64,000 nt of DNA, taken from positions 1,145,811 through 1,209,810 of the forward strand of contig NZ_FZNR01000001.1 of NCBI RefSeq assembly GCF_900188005.1, written 5' to 3'. Under the pieces are notes generated by a model. That model saw only the letters and a list, made by a program, of their open reading frames with translations, made no database searches and had not been told where the DNA came from. The position numbers and the translations under genes were made by a program. Source of the DNA: Actinoplanes regularis (GTDB lineage: Bacteria > Actinomycetota > Actinomycetes > Mycobacteriales > Micromonosporaceae). Shown here in pieces: positions 16,535 through 24,495 of this stretch (positions are counted from its first letter, which is position 1; the number at the start of each line of letters is the position of its first letter).

Positions 16535-18388
16535 GTGGCCGCTCCCGCGAAGCGAGTCGAGCAGCTGGATCGGGTGGTGATCCGATTCGCCGGTGACTCG
16601 GGCGATGGCATGCAGCTCACCGGTGACCGGTTCACCTCGGAGACCGCGCAGCTCGGCAACGACATCTCCACCCTGCCGAACTTCCCCGCCGAGATCCGCG
16701 CCCCCGCCGGCACCCTGCCGGGTGTCTCGAGTTTCCAGGTCCATTTCGCCGACTACGACATCCTGACCCCGGGCGACGCGCCGAACGTGCTGGTCGCGAT
16801 GAATCCGGCCGCCCTCAAGGCGAACCTGTCGGAGCTGTCGTCCGGCGCCGACATCATCGTCAACACCGACGAGTTCACCAAGCGCAACCTGGCCAAGGTG
16901 GGCTACACGACCAGTCCGCTGGACGACGGCTCCCTCTCCGGTTACTCCGTGCACCCGGTCGCGCTGACCTCGATGACCGTCGGCGCGCTGGACGGCCTCG
17001 GGATCGCGAAGAAGGACGCCGAACGCGCCAAGAACATGTTCGCGCTCGGCCTGCTGAGCTGGATGTACTCCCGCCCGTTCGAGTCAACCCTGCGGTTCCT
17101 GGAGCGCAAGTTCGCCAAGCGGCCGGAGCTGGTCGAGGCGAACAAGACGGCGTTCCGCGCCGGGTGGAACTACGGCGAGACCACCGAGGTCCTCTCGGTG
17201 CGCTACGAGATCAAGCCGGCCAAGATGCAGCCGGGTACGTACCGGAACATCACCGGCAATCAGGCGCTCGCGCTCGGACTGGTGGCCACGGCGGTGCGGT
17301 CCCGGCTGCCGCTCTTCCTGGGCGCCTACCCGATCACGCCGGCCTCGGACATCCTGCACGAGCTCTCCAAACACAAGCGGTTCGGCATCACCACGATGCA
17401 GGCCGAGGACGAGATCGCGGCGATCGGGGCGGCGCTCGGCGCGGCGTACGGCGGGGCGCTGGGGGTCACCACCACCTCCGGTCCCGGCGTGGCGCTCAAG
17501 GGCGAGACCATCTCCCTGGCCATCGCGCTGGAGCTGCCGCTGGTCATCGTCGACGTGCAGCGGGCCGGGCCGTCGACCGGCATGCCGACCAAGACCGAGC
17601 AGGCCGATCTGAACATGGCGCTCTACGGCCGGCACGGCGAGGCGCCGCTCGCGGTGATCGCCCCGAAATCCCCGTCGGACTGCTTCCACGCCGCGTTGGA
17701 GGCGGCGCGGATCGCTCTGACCTACCGGACGCCGGTCATCCTGCTCTCCGACAACTACGTGGCGAACGGCTCCGAGCCGTGGCTGCTGCCGTCGGTCGAC
17801 GAGCTGCCCGACCTGTCGGTGGAGTTCACCACCGCGCCCAACAGCGACGACGGCAAGTTCCTGCCGTACCTGCGGGATCCAGAGACGCTGGCTCGGCCGT
17901 GGGCGATCCCCGGCACGCCCGGCCTGGAACACCGCATCGGCGGACTGGAGAAGGCGGACAAGACCGGCGACATCTCCTACGACCCGGCCAACCACGAGTT
18001 CATGGTCCGCACCCGGGCCGCGCGGATCGAGGCCATTCAGGTTCCGGACGTCGACGTCGAGGACCCGGACGAGAACGCGCGTGTGCTGGTGCTCGGCTGG
18101 GGCTCGACGTACGGGCCGATCGGCGCGGCCTGCCGTGCGCTGCGCCAGCGTGGGCTGACCATCGCACAGGCCCACCTGCGACACCTGGCGCCGCTGCCGG
18201 CCAACCTCGGCGAGGTCCTCGCCTCGTACGACAAGGTCGTCATCCCGGAGATGAACCTCGGCCAGCTCGCCCACGTGATCCGGGCGCGGTACCTGGTCGA
18301 CGCCGTGCCCTTCAACCAGGTCAGCGGCCTGCCGTTCACCGCCGCGACCCTGGAGAACATGCTCGAGGACGTGGTCAAGAATGGCTAG
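16535..18388 (+). CDS. korA: 2-oxoacid:ferredoxin oxidoreductase, alpha(gamma) subunit
   Basis: A 617-residue fused subunit. The N-terminal gamma domain (about 1-190; RFAGDSGDGMQLTGDRF, NFPAEIRAPAGTLPGVSSFQ) precedes the pyrimidine domain (about 230-420; FLGAYPITPASDILHELSKH, MQAEDEIAAIGAALGAAYGG, TTTSGPGVALKGE) and a C-terminal transketolase-like domain. With KorB it oxidatively decarboxylates 2-oxoglutarate (or a related 2-oxoacid) to the CoA ester, reducing ferredoxin. The GTG start has TGGAGG upstream. It overlaps korB by eight bases. The size and fusion match the aerobic KorAB type of mycobacteria and streptomycetes. Confidence 0.94.
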   Translation: MAAPAKRVEQLDRVVIRFAGDSGDGMQLTGDRFTSETAQLGNDISTLPNFPAEIRAPAGTLPGVSSFQVHFADYDILTPGDAPNVLVAMNPAALKANLSELSSGADIIVNTDEFTKRNLAKVGYTTSPLDDGSLSGYSVHPVALTSMTVGALDGLGIAKKDAERAKNMFALGLLSWMYSRPFESTLRFLERKFAKRPELVEANKTAFRAGWNYGETTEVLSVRYEIKPAKMQPGTYRNITGNQALALGLVATAVRSRLPLFLGAYPITPASDILHELSKHKRFGITTMQAEDEIAAIGAALGAAYGGALGVTTTSGPGVALKGETISLAIALELPLVIVDVQRAGPSTGMPTKTEQADLNMALYGRHGEAPLAVIAPKSPSDCFHAALEAARIALTYRTPVILLSDNYVANGSEPWLLPSVDELPDLSVEFTTAPNSDDGKFLPYLRDPETLARPWAIPGTPGLEHRIGGLEKADKTGDISYDPANHEFMVRTRAARIEAIQVPDVDVEDPDENARVLVLGWGSTYGPIGAACRALRQRGLTIAQAHLRHLAPLPANLGEVLASYDKVVIPEMNLGQLAHVIRARYLVDAVPFNQVSGLPFTAATLENMLEDVVKNG

Positions 18389-19406
18389 CCCGACACAGAT
18401 CCCAGTGCAACTGACGATGAAGGACTTCAAGTCCGACCAGGAGGTCCGCTGGTGCCCGGGGTGCGGTGACTACGCCATCCTGGCCGCCGTCCAGAGCTTC
18501 ATGCCGGAGCTGGGCATCCCGCGGGAGAACATCGTCTTCGTCTCCGGCATCGGCTGCTCGTCGCGCTTCCCGTACTACATGAACACCTACGGGATGCACT
18601 CGATCCACGGCCGCGCCCCGGCGATCGCCACCGGGCTCTCCGCGTCCCGCCCCGACCTGAGCGTCTGGGTGGTGACCGGTGACGGTGACGCCCTCTCGAT
18701 CGGCGGCAACCACCTGATCCACGCGCTGCGCCGCAACGTCAACCTGAAGATCCTGCTGTTCAACAACCGGATCTACGGCCTGACCAAGGGGCAGTACTCG
18801 CCGACCTCGGAGCTCGGCAAGATCACCAAATCGACGCCGGCCGGTTCGGCGGACTCGCCGTTCAATCCGCTCTCGCTCGCGCTGGGAGCCGAGGCGACGT
18901 TCGTGGCCCGGACCATCGACTCGGACCGTAAACACCTGCAATCGGTGCTGCGGGCCGCGGCGGCGCACGAGGGTTCCGCGTTCGTCGAGATCTACCAGAA
19001 CTGCAACATCTTCAATGACGGCGCCTTCGATCTGATCAAGGACCCGGACTCCCGCGACCAGCATCTGATCCGCCTGGAACAGGGCCGGCCGATCACCTTC
19101 GGCAGCGACGACCAGTTCTCGGTGGTCCACCCGGAGGGCAGCTTCGGCCTGAAGGTGCAGGAGGGCGGGACACCGATCGTGCACGACGCCGGGGTCGACG
19201 ACCCGGCGTACGCGTTCGCCCTGTCCCGGCTCTCCGGCTCCGACCTCAACACCACGCCGATCGGGGTGTTCCGCGACGTGCGGCGCCCGTCCTACGACGA
19301 GATCGTCCGCAAGCAGCTGGTCGACGCGCAGGCCGGGTCGAGCGGCACCCCCGAGGAGATGCTCAACGGCCTCCTCAACTCCGGCGACACCTGGACCATC
19401 CTCTGA
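18381..19406 (+). CDS. korB: 2-oxoacid:ferredoxin oxidoreductase, beta subunit
   Basis: A 341-residue subunit that binds thiamine diphosphate and one Fe-S cluster. Cluster ligands are visible as Cys25, Cys28 (WCPGCGD), Cys59 (GIGCSS) and Cys208 (YQNCNIF). The ThDP site runs from GDGDALSIGGNH (from residue 100) to NNRIYGLTKGQYSPTS (from 128). Partner and reaction as for KorA. It is the last gene of the operon, followed 16 bases on by a strong terminator. The specific 2-oxoacid (2-oxoglutarate versus pyruvate) is inferred from family only. Confidence 0.94.
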   Translation: MASPTQIPVQLTMKDFKSDQEVRWCPGCGDYAILAAVQSFMPELGIPRENIVFVSGIGCSSRFPYYMNTYGMHSIHGRAPAIATGLSASRPDLSVWVVTGDGDALSIGGNHLIHALRRNVNLKILLFNNRIYGLTKGQYSPTSELGKITKSTPAGSADSPFNPLSLALGAEATFVARTIDSDRKHLQSVLRAAAAHEGSAFVEIYQNCNIFNDGAFDLIKDPDSRDQHLIRLEQGRPITFGSDDQFSVVHPEGSFGLKVQEGGTPIVHDAGVDDPAYAFALSRLSGSDLNTTPIGVFRDVRRPSYDEIVRKQLVDAQAGSSGTPEEMLNGLLNSGDTWTIL

Positions 19407-19422
19407 GCGGAACCACGTGAGA

Positions 19423-19456
19423 AGGTCCGGCGCTCCTCGGCGCCGGACCTTTTTTC
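19423..19456 (+). terminator. Rho-independent terminator after korAB
   Basis: AGGTCCGGCG (19423-19432) pairs with CGCCGGACCT (19441-19450) around an 8-base loop, followed directly by TTTTTC. This is a textbook intrinsic terminator, the clearest in the window. Confidence 0.92.
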
Positions 19457-19520
19457 TTCCGGTACGGACCGGTCGGCGCGTAGCGGCCCGGAGCGGCGGC
19501 GACACCGCGCGAGATCGGCA

Positions 19521-19590
19521 CGGGGCTTGGGCCGAGAGGCCTGGGGGCGCGACTCCATCGGTCGTACCGGCGGAATGGGTTTGATGGGTT
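19521..19590 (-). repeat. Dispersed repeat, copy B
   Basis: On the minus strand this carries the 18-mer GGTACGACCGATGGAGTC (19553-19570), six variable bases, then CCAGGCCTC and GGCCCAAGCCCCG as in copy A. AAACCCAT lies on the other side of the 18-mer, also as in copy A. It sits between the korAB terminator and the stop codon of the potassium channel gene. Confidence 0.75.
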
Positions 19591-20607
19591 TCAGAGAGAG
19601 ATTCCGTTGGCGGCGGGTTCGTCCGCGCGGATGTAGACCAGCAGGTCGCCGGTCTCGATGGTGACCACCTTCTCGCCGCCGAGCGGCAGCACCTTTCCGC
19701 GCCGGATCAGCGCGACCACCAGCGTCGACAGCTCCCGCGGGTTGCGGCCGACCTCGGCGCGCTCGGCCGAGCGCATCGCCAGCGCCATGCCCTGACCCGG
19801 GTTGAGCAGGTCCTCCACGACGTCGATCAGCGGTGGCGCGGTGGTGGTCAGGCCGAGCAGGCGGCCGGCGGTGGCCGAGGAGACGACCACGTGGTGCGCG
19901 CCGCTCTGCTTGAGCAGCGCCGCGTTCTCCTGCTCACGGACGGCCGCGATGATCCGCACCTGGCCGGCCGTCAGCTGCCGGACGGTCAACGTGATCAGCA
20001 CCGACGCCTCGTCCTGGTCGGTCGCGATGATCACCGACTTGCAGTTCTTGACGTCCGCCTCGAGCAGCACCGCCGAGCGGGTGGCGTTGCCCTCGATCAC
20101 CACGAAGCCGCTGGCCGTGGCCTGCCGGATCGCGGCCTCGCGGTTCTCCACGACCACGATGCGGGACTTGTCGTAGCCGGCCTCCAGCAGCGCGTCGACC
20201 GCGGCCCGGCCCTTGGTGCCGTAGCCGCAGATGATCACGTGATCCTTCAACTTGTGCCTCCACCGGCTGATCCGCAGGCCCCTGCGGTACTGGTCGGTCA
20301 GTACTTCCAGGGTGGTGCCGACCAAGATGATCAGGAAGAGCACCCGGGCGGGCGTGATGAAGAGGACGTTGACCATCCGGGCGCCCTGAGTCGCCGGGGT
20401 GATGTCGCCGTACCCGGTGGTGGAGAGCGAGACGACCGCGTAGTAGAAGCAGTCGAGCAGGGTGAGGCCGTCGTCGTTCACGTCGCGGTAGCCGCCACGG
20501 TCCAGATAGACGATCATGACCGCGCCCAGCACCAGGGCGAGCGCCAGCACCATCCGGACGGCAAGAGCTCTCAACGGTCCCTGACGGACCATCGGCAAAT
20601 GAATCAT
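19591..20607 (-). CDS. Potassium channel with RCK (TrkA-N/TrkA-C) domains
   Basis: A 338-residue membrane protein with two transmembrane helices flanking a pore helix and the K+ selectivity filter STTGYGDI, then a cytoplasmic TrkA-N/RCK domain (about 125-240; VIICGYGTKGRAAVDALLEAG is the nucleotide-binding Rossmann loop) and a TrkA-C domain (about 255-335). The arrangement is that of MthK/Kch-type ligand-gated channels, opened by Ca2+ or nucleotide binding to the RCK ring. Start is ATG 20607; an in-frame ATG five codons on is possible. Copy B of the dispersed repeat abuts its stop codon. Confidence 0.92.
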   Translation of the reverse strand: MIHLPMVRQGPLRALAVRMVLALALVLGAVMIVYLDRGGYRDVNDDGLTLLDCFYYAVVSLSTTGYGDITPATQGARMVNVLFITPARVLFLIILVGTTLEVLTDQYRRGLRISRWRHKLKDHVIICGYGTKGRAAVDALLEAGYDKSRIVVVENREAAIRQATASGFVVIEGNATRSAVLLEADVKNCKSVIIATDQDEASVLITLTVRQLTAGQVRIIAAVREQENAALLKQSGAHHVVVSSATAGRLLGLTTTAPPLIDVVEDLLNPGQGMALAMRSAERAEVGRNPRELSTLVVALIRRGKVLPLGGEKVVTIETGDLLVYIRADEPAANGISL

Positions 20608-20720
20608 GGGACCGCCTGCACGGACACACCCTAACGGCCGGGTTGATATTCAAACCCCGCGGACATCAGATCAGTACCCGACGGGATCCGCATCAGGAGG
20701 CCACTCCGACACGAGTTGAT

Positions 20721-23348
20721 CTAGCGCGCTATCTGCGCGAAACGGGCGGCGCCGTCCTCCAGGTCGGGATGCTCGACGGCCAGGGCCAGCGCGACGATCC
20801 GGTCGAAGCCGAGGTTGGCGCCGTCGGCGTACGCGGCGTCGAAGGCGGCATCGCCCAGCGCGACCCGCAACGCGGTCTGCTGCTCCGACCAGAACGCGCC
20901 GAAGGACTCGGTCCGGCGCGCCCCGCGCGCCGCCTCCGCCCCGCCGAACAGCACCGTCGCGCTCACCGCGTCCCCGCCCAGCGCGCACCGGGCCGCGATC
21001 GCCGCCACCGCGTCCGCGGCGGCGCCCCGGAAGCCGTGCCGCAGCCTCGACCGCAGCGCCACCACCAGGTGATCGTGCGCGGCCACCAGGTCACCCCGGC
21101 GCAGCGCGACCATCCCGAGCAGCCAGTCCACGGCCCGCCGGCCACGGTCCTCGGGACGGCCGGCCTCCAACTGGCGGGCCGCGCCGAGCAGGTCGGCGGC
21201 CTCGGTCAGCGCGCCCCGGCGCCAGAACAGCTCGGCCAGCGCCAGCACCGCCGGCAGCGACTCGGTCGCCACCCCGGCCCGCTCGGCCTCGGCGATCACC
21301 GACCGGCAGGAGTTCTCGGTCGCCTCCTCGCTGTGCTCGTCCAAGCGGATCCGGCGGCTGCCCAGCGCCCGGACCAGCAGGGCCGGATCGGCGGCACGGC
21401 GCGCCGCACGCTCCGCGCGGCGCAGGAAGTCGTCCCGCTCGGCGGGATCGTCGGCCAGGTCCGCGTGGATCAGATAGGCCTGGGCCAGCTCCGCCGCCTG
21501 CTCCTGTTCATCGGCCCGCTCGTACAGGCCGGCCAGCAGGCCGAGGCCCGCGGTGGCGCCGCCGTGCTCCCGCCACCACGGATTCAACGCCCCCGCCAGG
21601 CACAGGCCGGCACGGAGGTCACCGCGCTCGGATACCCAGCGCAGCGCGGTCTCCCACTCCGCGACGTACGGCCCGAGGTCGGTCAGCGACACGGTCCGCG
21701 GCTGCCCGTCGACATCCACCGCGATGGCCTTCAGGGTCTCCAGCGACCAGGCGAGATGCCGGTCACGGGCGGCCGGCTCGTCACCGGCGGCGGCGAGCCG
21801 GCGCAGGGCGTAGGACCGGACGTGATCGGACATCCGGTAGCGCGGCCCCGGCGCCACCTCGATCAGCGACTTCTCGGCAAGCTCGGAGAGCGCGCTGAGC
21901 GCCCCCTCCCCGCACCAGTCGACGGTGGCCAGATCCACCGGCCCGGCGAAGACCGCCAGCCGGCGCAGCAGCTCAGCGGCCCCGCTGCCCAGGCTCCGGT
22001 AGGACCACTCCAGGTTGTTCCGCAAGCTGTCGTGCCGCCCCTCGCCGCAGGCGTCGCTGTCCAGCGCGCCGATCGGATCATCCAGCCGCCGGGCCAGCAG
22101 ATCGGCCGGCAGCAGCCGGAGTCGGGTCGCGGCCAGTTCGATGGCGAGCGGCGAACCCTCCAGCCGCGCGGCCAGCCTGGCCAACTGCTCGTCGTCGTCA
22201 CCGCGCCGTCCGCCCCGAGCCGCCATCGCCCGCTCCTTGAGCAGCGCGAACGCGTCGGCCGGGAGCATCGGCGGGATCCGCCACACGGTCTCGCCGGGCA
22301 GCCCCAGCGGGGCCCGGCCGGTGGCCAGCACGTCCAGCCGGCGACAGCGGGCCAGCAGCCGGTGCGCCAGCGCCACGGTCAGCGCCGGGGCCGCGTCGCA
22401 GGTCTGCAGGATGACCAGCATCCGCCGCTCGGCGCACTGCTCCACCACCGTCTCGATCGCCGGACGGCCCGGCTCCGGACGCAGGCCCAAGGCCGCGGCC
22501 AGGGCGGTGGGCAGGCCACCGGCCGCGCTCGCCGCGTCGATCGTCCACACCCCACCGGGGTACGCGTCGATCACCTGCTCGGCCACGGCCAGACTGAGTC
22601 GCGTCTTGCCGGCACCGCCCGCGCCCACCACGCTGACCAGCCGGTGCCGGCTGATCAGCTCGGCCAGCTCGGACACCTCGGCCTGCCGCCCGACGAACGC
22701 GCTGTGCTGGGCCGGCAGGTTGTGCCGGGGCGCCTCGGCGGTCCGCGGCCGCGGAAAGTCCCGCTCCAGGCCGGGCGCGACCACCTGGAAGATCCGTTCG
22801 TCGTCGTCGAAGCCACGCAGCCGGAACGCGCCCAGGTCGAGCAGGTCCACGGTGGCCAGCGTGGCGGCGGCCGCGGTGGCCCCCCGCCCGTGCGTCGCGG
22901 TGGCGTAGGTGGCGGTCACCGCGAGGGCCGTCGCCTCCGAGCAGAGCACCTGACCGCCATGGGCGGCGGCGGACACCCGGGCCGCCCGGTGGACCTCGGC
23001 GCTGGCGTACTCGGTGCCGATCGGCGTGGCCCGCCCGGTGTGCAGTCCCATGCGGACCTTCGGGACGGCGTCGGGGCGCGGCCAGTCGTACGCGTCGAGT
23101 CTCCGCTGAGCTTCGACACAGGCGGCCAGCGCGGTGTCCGCGCTGGCGAACGCCACGAAAAACGAGTCACCCTCCGTGAGGAGTTCGACACCACCGAAGT
23201 CGCTCAGTGCAGCACGTAACACTGAGCGATGTGCATTCAGCACAGCTCGATAGGTGTCACCGAGCATCCGGGCCAGTCGTGTTGATCCCTCTATGTCGGT
23301 GAACATAAAGGTCACGAGGCCACTGGGTAGCTCGAGCCGTCCCGACAC
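20721..23348 (-). CDS. Class III cyclase-homology domain / AfsR-type ATPase protein
   Basis: An 875-residue protein: an N-terminal adenylate/guanylate cyclase homology domain (about 8-190), an NB-ARC-like ATPase (about 215-480; Walker A GAGGAGKT at 242-249) and C-terminal TPR-like helices; no DNA-binding domain. The metal-binding Asp18 (FTDIEGST) and Asp61 (EGDSFF) are kept, but the usual Lys before Asp61 is Leu57 and the transition-state Asn is His120 (VHRAAR; Arg124 kept). The usual Walker B LDNCEH reads LQTCDA. It is therefore probably a nucleotide-sensing scaffold rather than an efficient cyclase. GTG 23348 has GGGAGG seven bases upstream. Confidence 0.87.
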   Translation of the reverse strand: MSGRLELPSGLVTFMFTDIEGSTRLARMLGDTYRAVLNAHRSVLRAALSDFGGVELLTEGDSFFVAFASADTALAACVEAQRRLDAYDWPRPDAVPKVRMGLHTGRATPIGTEYASAEVHRAARVSAAAHGGQVLCSEATALAVTATYATATHGRGATAAAATLATVDLLDLGAFRLRGFDDDERIFQVVAPGLERDFPRPRTAEAPRHNLPAQHSAFVGRQAEVSELAELISRHRLVSVVGAGGAGKTRLSLAVAEQVIDAYPGGVWTIDAASAAGGLPTALAAALGLRPEPGRPAIETVVEQCAERRMLVILQTCDAAPALTVALAHRLLARCRRLDVLATGRAPLGLPGETVWRIPPMLPADAFALLKERAMAARGGRRGDDDEQLARLAARLEGSPLAIELAATRLRLLPADLLARRLDDPIGALDSDACGEGRHDSLRNNLEWSYRSLGSGAAELLRRLAVFAGPVDLATVDWCGEGALSALSELAEKSLIEVAPGPRYRMSDHVRSYALRRLAAAGDEPAARDRHLAWSLETLKAIAVDVDGQPRTVSLTDLGPYVAEWETALRWVSERGDLRAGLCLAGALNPWWREHGGATAGLGLLAGLYERADEQEQAAELAQAYLIHADLADDPAERDDFLRRAERAARRAADPALLVRALGSRRIRLDEHSEEATENSCRSVIAEAERAGVATESLPAVLALAELFWRRGALTEAADLLGAARQLEAGRPEDRGRRAVDWLLGMVALRRGDLVAAHDHLVVALRSRLRHGFRGAAADAVAAIAARCALGGDAVSATVLFGGAEAARGARRTESFGAFWSEQQTALRVALGDAAFDAAYADGANLGFDRIVALALAVEHPDLEDGAARFAQIAR

Positions 23349-23794
23349 GGTTGAACCTCCCGCCCCCTCTGGAAGTCGCGACTCATGGTGCCGTATCTCA
23401 GAGTCACCGCCCATCGTAGAAACGGACAGTAACTATGTTGCCGCCACGACGTACCCCTTACGGAGGACGTCTCCGATCGCGGGATCGACGTCGGCATACG
23501 GGACTACGCGTGTCGTAACGAAAGAGATCGAACGCGGAAACGACGCGCTCGGGCAAAATCGCGGGGCCGTTCGGGTGTACCCGTACGTGTTGTCCCACAA
23601 ATTGGGAAATCGGCCCTGAGCTGGGCGGAGTTTTCGGCAGCGGGTTGAAGGGTGGATACGCAGAGTAAGAACGGGTAGGCGGTTGGCGGCCAATGTCGAT
23701 GGACGACCGGTATCGAAGGTTTTGCAGTAAGGGGTGAGCTGGATCACGCCGCCGGGTGTCGGCTTGCGGCAACAAATTCAAGATCTCTTCCCTC

Positions 23795-23856
23795 GGTACG
23801 ACCGATGGAGTCACGTGGCCAGGCTCGAGCCGAGTCCCGTGAGATTCTCGCGCGAC
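23795..23856 (+). repeat. Dispersed repeat, copy C (divergent)
   Basis: Carries the identical 18-mer GGTACGACCGATGGAGTC (23795-23812) followed after six bases by CCAGGC. The rest is more diverged than A and B, though CCCGTG and TCTCGCGCG further on match copy B. All three copies contain an ATG in the same place within the 18-mer. Confidence 0.65.
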
Positions 23857-23903
23857 GACGGCAGCATCCGAGGCCCTGCCGCGCGTCACGGCCCGCCTCC
23901 AGC

Positions 23904-24165
23904 CAGCTGCCACCCGTCGCGGCCCGCCCCAGTCAGCTGCCGCCCGTCGCGGCCCGCCCCAACCAGCTGCCACCCGCCGCGGCCCGCCCCAGTCGGGTGC
24001 CGCCTCGCACCCGGCTCAGTCGTCGATCGGTGGCGGCTCCCGCCTCGCGCCCGGTTCGGTCCCCGATCGGGAGCAGCCTCCACCTCCGCTTGGGCCGGGT
24101 CATCGGCAGGCGGCAGCCTCCGCCTGGCGCTCGGTCGGGCTACTGGTCAGCAGCGATCGCCTTGC
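23904..24165. repeat. Two adjacent degenerate tandem repeats
   Basis: Three 30-bp units start at 23904, 23934 and 23964 (core CAGCTGCC.CCC..CGCGGCCC); they differ at only a few positions. From about 23999 follow about four poorly matching 40-bp units around CCGCCTCGC.CCCGG. The block lies just downstream of the FmdB-type gene. Confidence 0.6.
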
Positions 24166-24183
24166 GCACGGTCTGGCTGCCGG

Positions 24184-24393
24184 TTAGCAGCAGCCACCGC
24201 CGCCGCAGCAGCCACCGCCCGCGGACGGGGCCGGGGCCGAGCCGCCGCGGCCCGTGACGGCGACTGTGGACAGCAGCTTGACGGTGTCGTCGTGGCCCTG
24301 CGGGCACGCGGCCGGGTCGGCGGCCTCCCGCATCGGGCGGCTGATCTCGAAGGTGGCACCGCAGGCGCGGCAGCGGTAGTCATAACGCGGCAT
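24184..24393 (-). CDS. FmdB-family zinc ribbon protein
   Basis: A 69-residue protein starting MPRYDYRCRACGATFEISRP with a second pair of ligands near AACPQGHDD, then a Ser/Gly linker and the C-terminal cluster GGGCCGGGGCC. This is the FmdB/CxxC-CxxC regulatory-protein family, small zinc ribbons found in most bacteria and proposed to have regulatory roles. Its third and fourth ligands read C..GH rather than CxxC. Length and tail are typical of actinobacterial members. Divergent from the repeat-containing membrane protein gene. Confidence 0.88.
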   Translation of the reverse strand: MPRYDYRCRACGATFEISRPMREAADPAACPQGHDDTVKLLSTVAVTGRGGSAPAPSAGGGCCGGGGCC

Positions 24394-24482
24394 CCGACCA
24401 GCGTAAAGCTCTCTCCCGGCGATGGGTACGAGGCGTTGTCCACAGGACGTCGGCGACTTCCCCGCCGATGGTCACGGCCCGG

Positions 24483-24488
24483 TATGGT
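24483..24488 (+). promoter_or_regulatory. Candidate -10 box of a leaderless message
   Basis: TATGGT lies seven bases before the GTG at 24496, the spacing expected when transcription starts at the initiation codon itself. It supports that GTG as start rather than the ATG at 24484, which would fall inside the promoter. Confidence 0.4.
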
Positions 24489-24495
24489 CGAGCCC

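Larger units (their letters stand above)
23349..24183. other. Gene-free stretch with repeats
   Basis: No convincing gene. The part from 23349 to about 23790 is less GC-rich and probably holds the promoter of the cyclase-domain gene. Copy C of the dispersed repeat starts at 23795, and 23904-24165 is built of two degenerate tandem repeats. Long open frames here lack homology features and are by-products of the repeats. Confidence 0.55.

Noticed and set aside
20643..23219. An 858-codon open frame on the plus strand
   Set aside because: It is antisense to the cyclase/ATPase gene, has Arg/Gly/Pro/His-dominated composition and no domain; it arises from the high GC content.
23734..24495. Extension of the hexapeptide-repeat protein by 254 codons
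   Set aside because: It runs through minisatellites and antisense to the FmdB gene; a promoter-like TATGGT stands just before GTG 24496.
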